From Rhizobium sp. LCM 4573 (GTDB lineage Bacteria > Pseudomonadota > Alphaproteobacteria > Rhizobiales > Rhizobiaceae), in NCBI RefSeq assembly GCF_001854865.1, contig NZ_MDDW01000026.1, forward strand, positions 17,016 through 23,184: 6,169 bases of DNA, written 5' to 3'. Positions 6,091 to 6,169 of this stretch are shown here, in pieces; position 1 is the first letter of the stretch; every line of letters begins with the position of its first letter. The position numbers and the translations under genes were made by a program. The notes under the pieces are model-generated. The model was not told where the DNA came from and did not search any database. It saw nothing but the letters and a program-made list of their open reading frames with translations.

Positions 6091-6169
6091 TTATTTGCTG
6101 GCGTCGACCAGCCCTTTGGCGAACCAGCGCTGTAGGAAGAGAATGACCAGCGTCGGCGGCAGCATGACC
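6091..6169 (-). CDS. Carbohydrate ABC transporter permease (MalG/UgpE type), C-terminal end
   Basis: Only the last 25 codons are inside the window; the gene begins beyond the right edge. The stop is TAA at 6093-6091. The peptide is a hydrophobic stretch (VMLPPTLVILFLQ) followed by RWFAKGLVDASK. This is the typical end of the inner-membrane permeases of CUT1 sugar importers, where the last helix leads into an L-Q-R-aromatic-F-x-x-G-L motif. The tail resembles UgpE-like permeases of glycerol-3-phosphate transporters, which would agree with the phosphodiesterase downstream, but a 25-residue fragment cannot fix the substrate. It is placed 27 bp upstream of the phosphodiesterase gene in the same operon. 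Confidence 0.78.
   Translation of the reverse strand, partial: VMLPPTLVILFLQRWFAKGLVDASK

Noticed and set aside
5392..6135. Open frame of 247 codons on the plus strand
   Set aside because: It lies opposite the phosphodiesterase gene, whose catalytic motifs are intact; the plus-strand product has shadow-like composition and no family features.

Overview
The window reads as chromosome or large-replicon DNA from an alphaproteobacterium, most likely a member of the Rhizobiaceae (Rhizobium/Agrobacterium/Ensifer type). The grounds are roughly 60% GC coding sequence, tightly packed same-strand operons, and the style of the regulators and sugar-uptake genes. This placement is inferred from composition and protein flavour, not from a marker gene. 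All eight genes lie on the minus strand, so transcription runs from the right end to the left. No RNA genes, mobile elements or CRISPR arrays were seen.

Right part (about 6169 to 3496): the tail of an operon for uptake and use of a phosphorylated or sugar-like solute. It holds the C-terminus of a MalG/UgpE-type ABC transporter permease, a glycerophosphodiester phosphodiesterase (UgpQ-like), a HAD-superfamily sugar-phosphate phosphatase or phosphoglucomutase-like enzyme, and a SorC-family sugar-sensing regulator. A natural reading is import of a phosphodiester or polyol, cleavage by the phosphodiesterase, handling of the phosphate product by the HAD enzyme, and control of the unit by the SorC protein. 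The substrate cannot be read from the sequence.

Middle (3495 to 3318): a 178-bp intergenic region that separates the two units. It contains a stem-loop just after the SorC gene, a perfect 14-bp-arm palindrome, and an AT-rich segment with two 17-bp operator-like sites spaced 20 bp centre to centre. These two sites overlap the start of the IclR gene.

Left part (3317 to 1): a second, very tight operon. It holds an IclR-family regulator, a 569-residue protein of unknown function (5-bp gap), a 240-residue protein of unknown function (4-bp ATGA overlap), and the first 43 codons of a peptidase M19 (membrane dipeptidase-like) protein (4-bp ATGA overlap). The coupling suggests that the two unknown proteins and the M19 protein act together, probably in breakdown of a small amide, betaine or amino-acid-like compound sensed by the IclR protein. 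That function is an inference. This is the least understood part of the window and the most worth following up.
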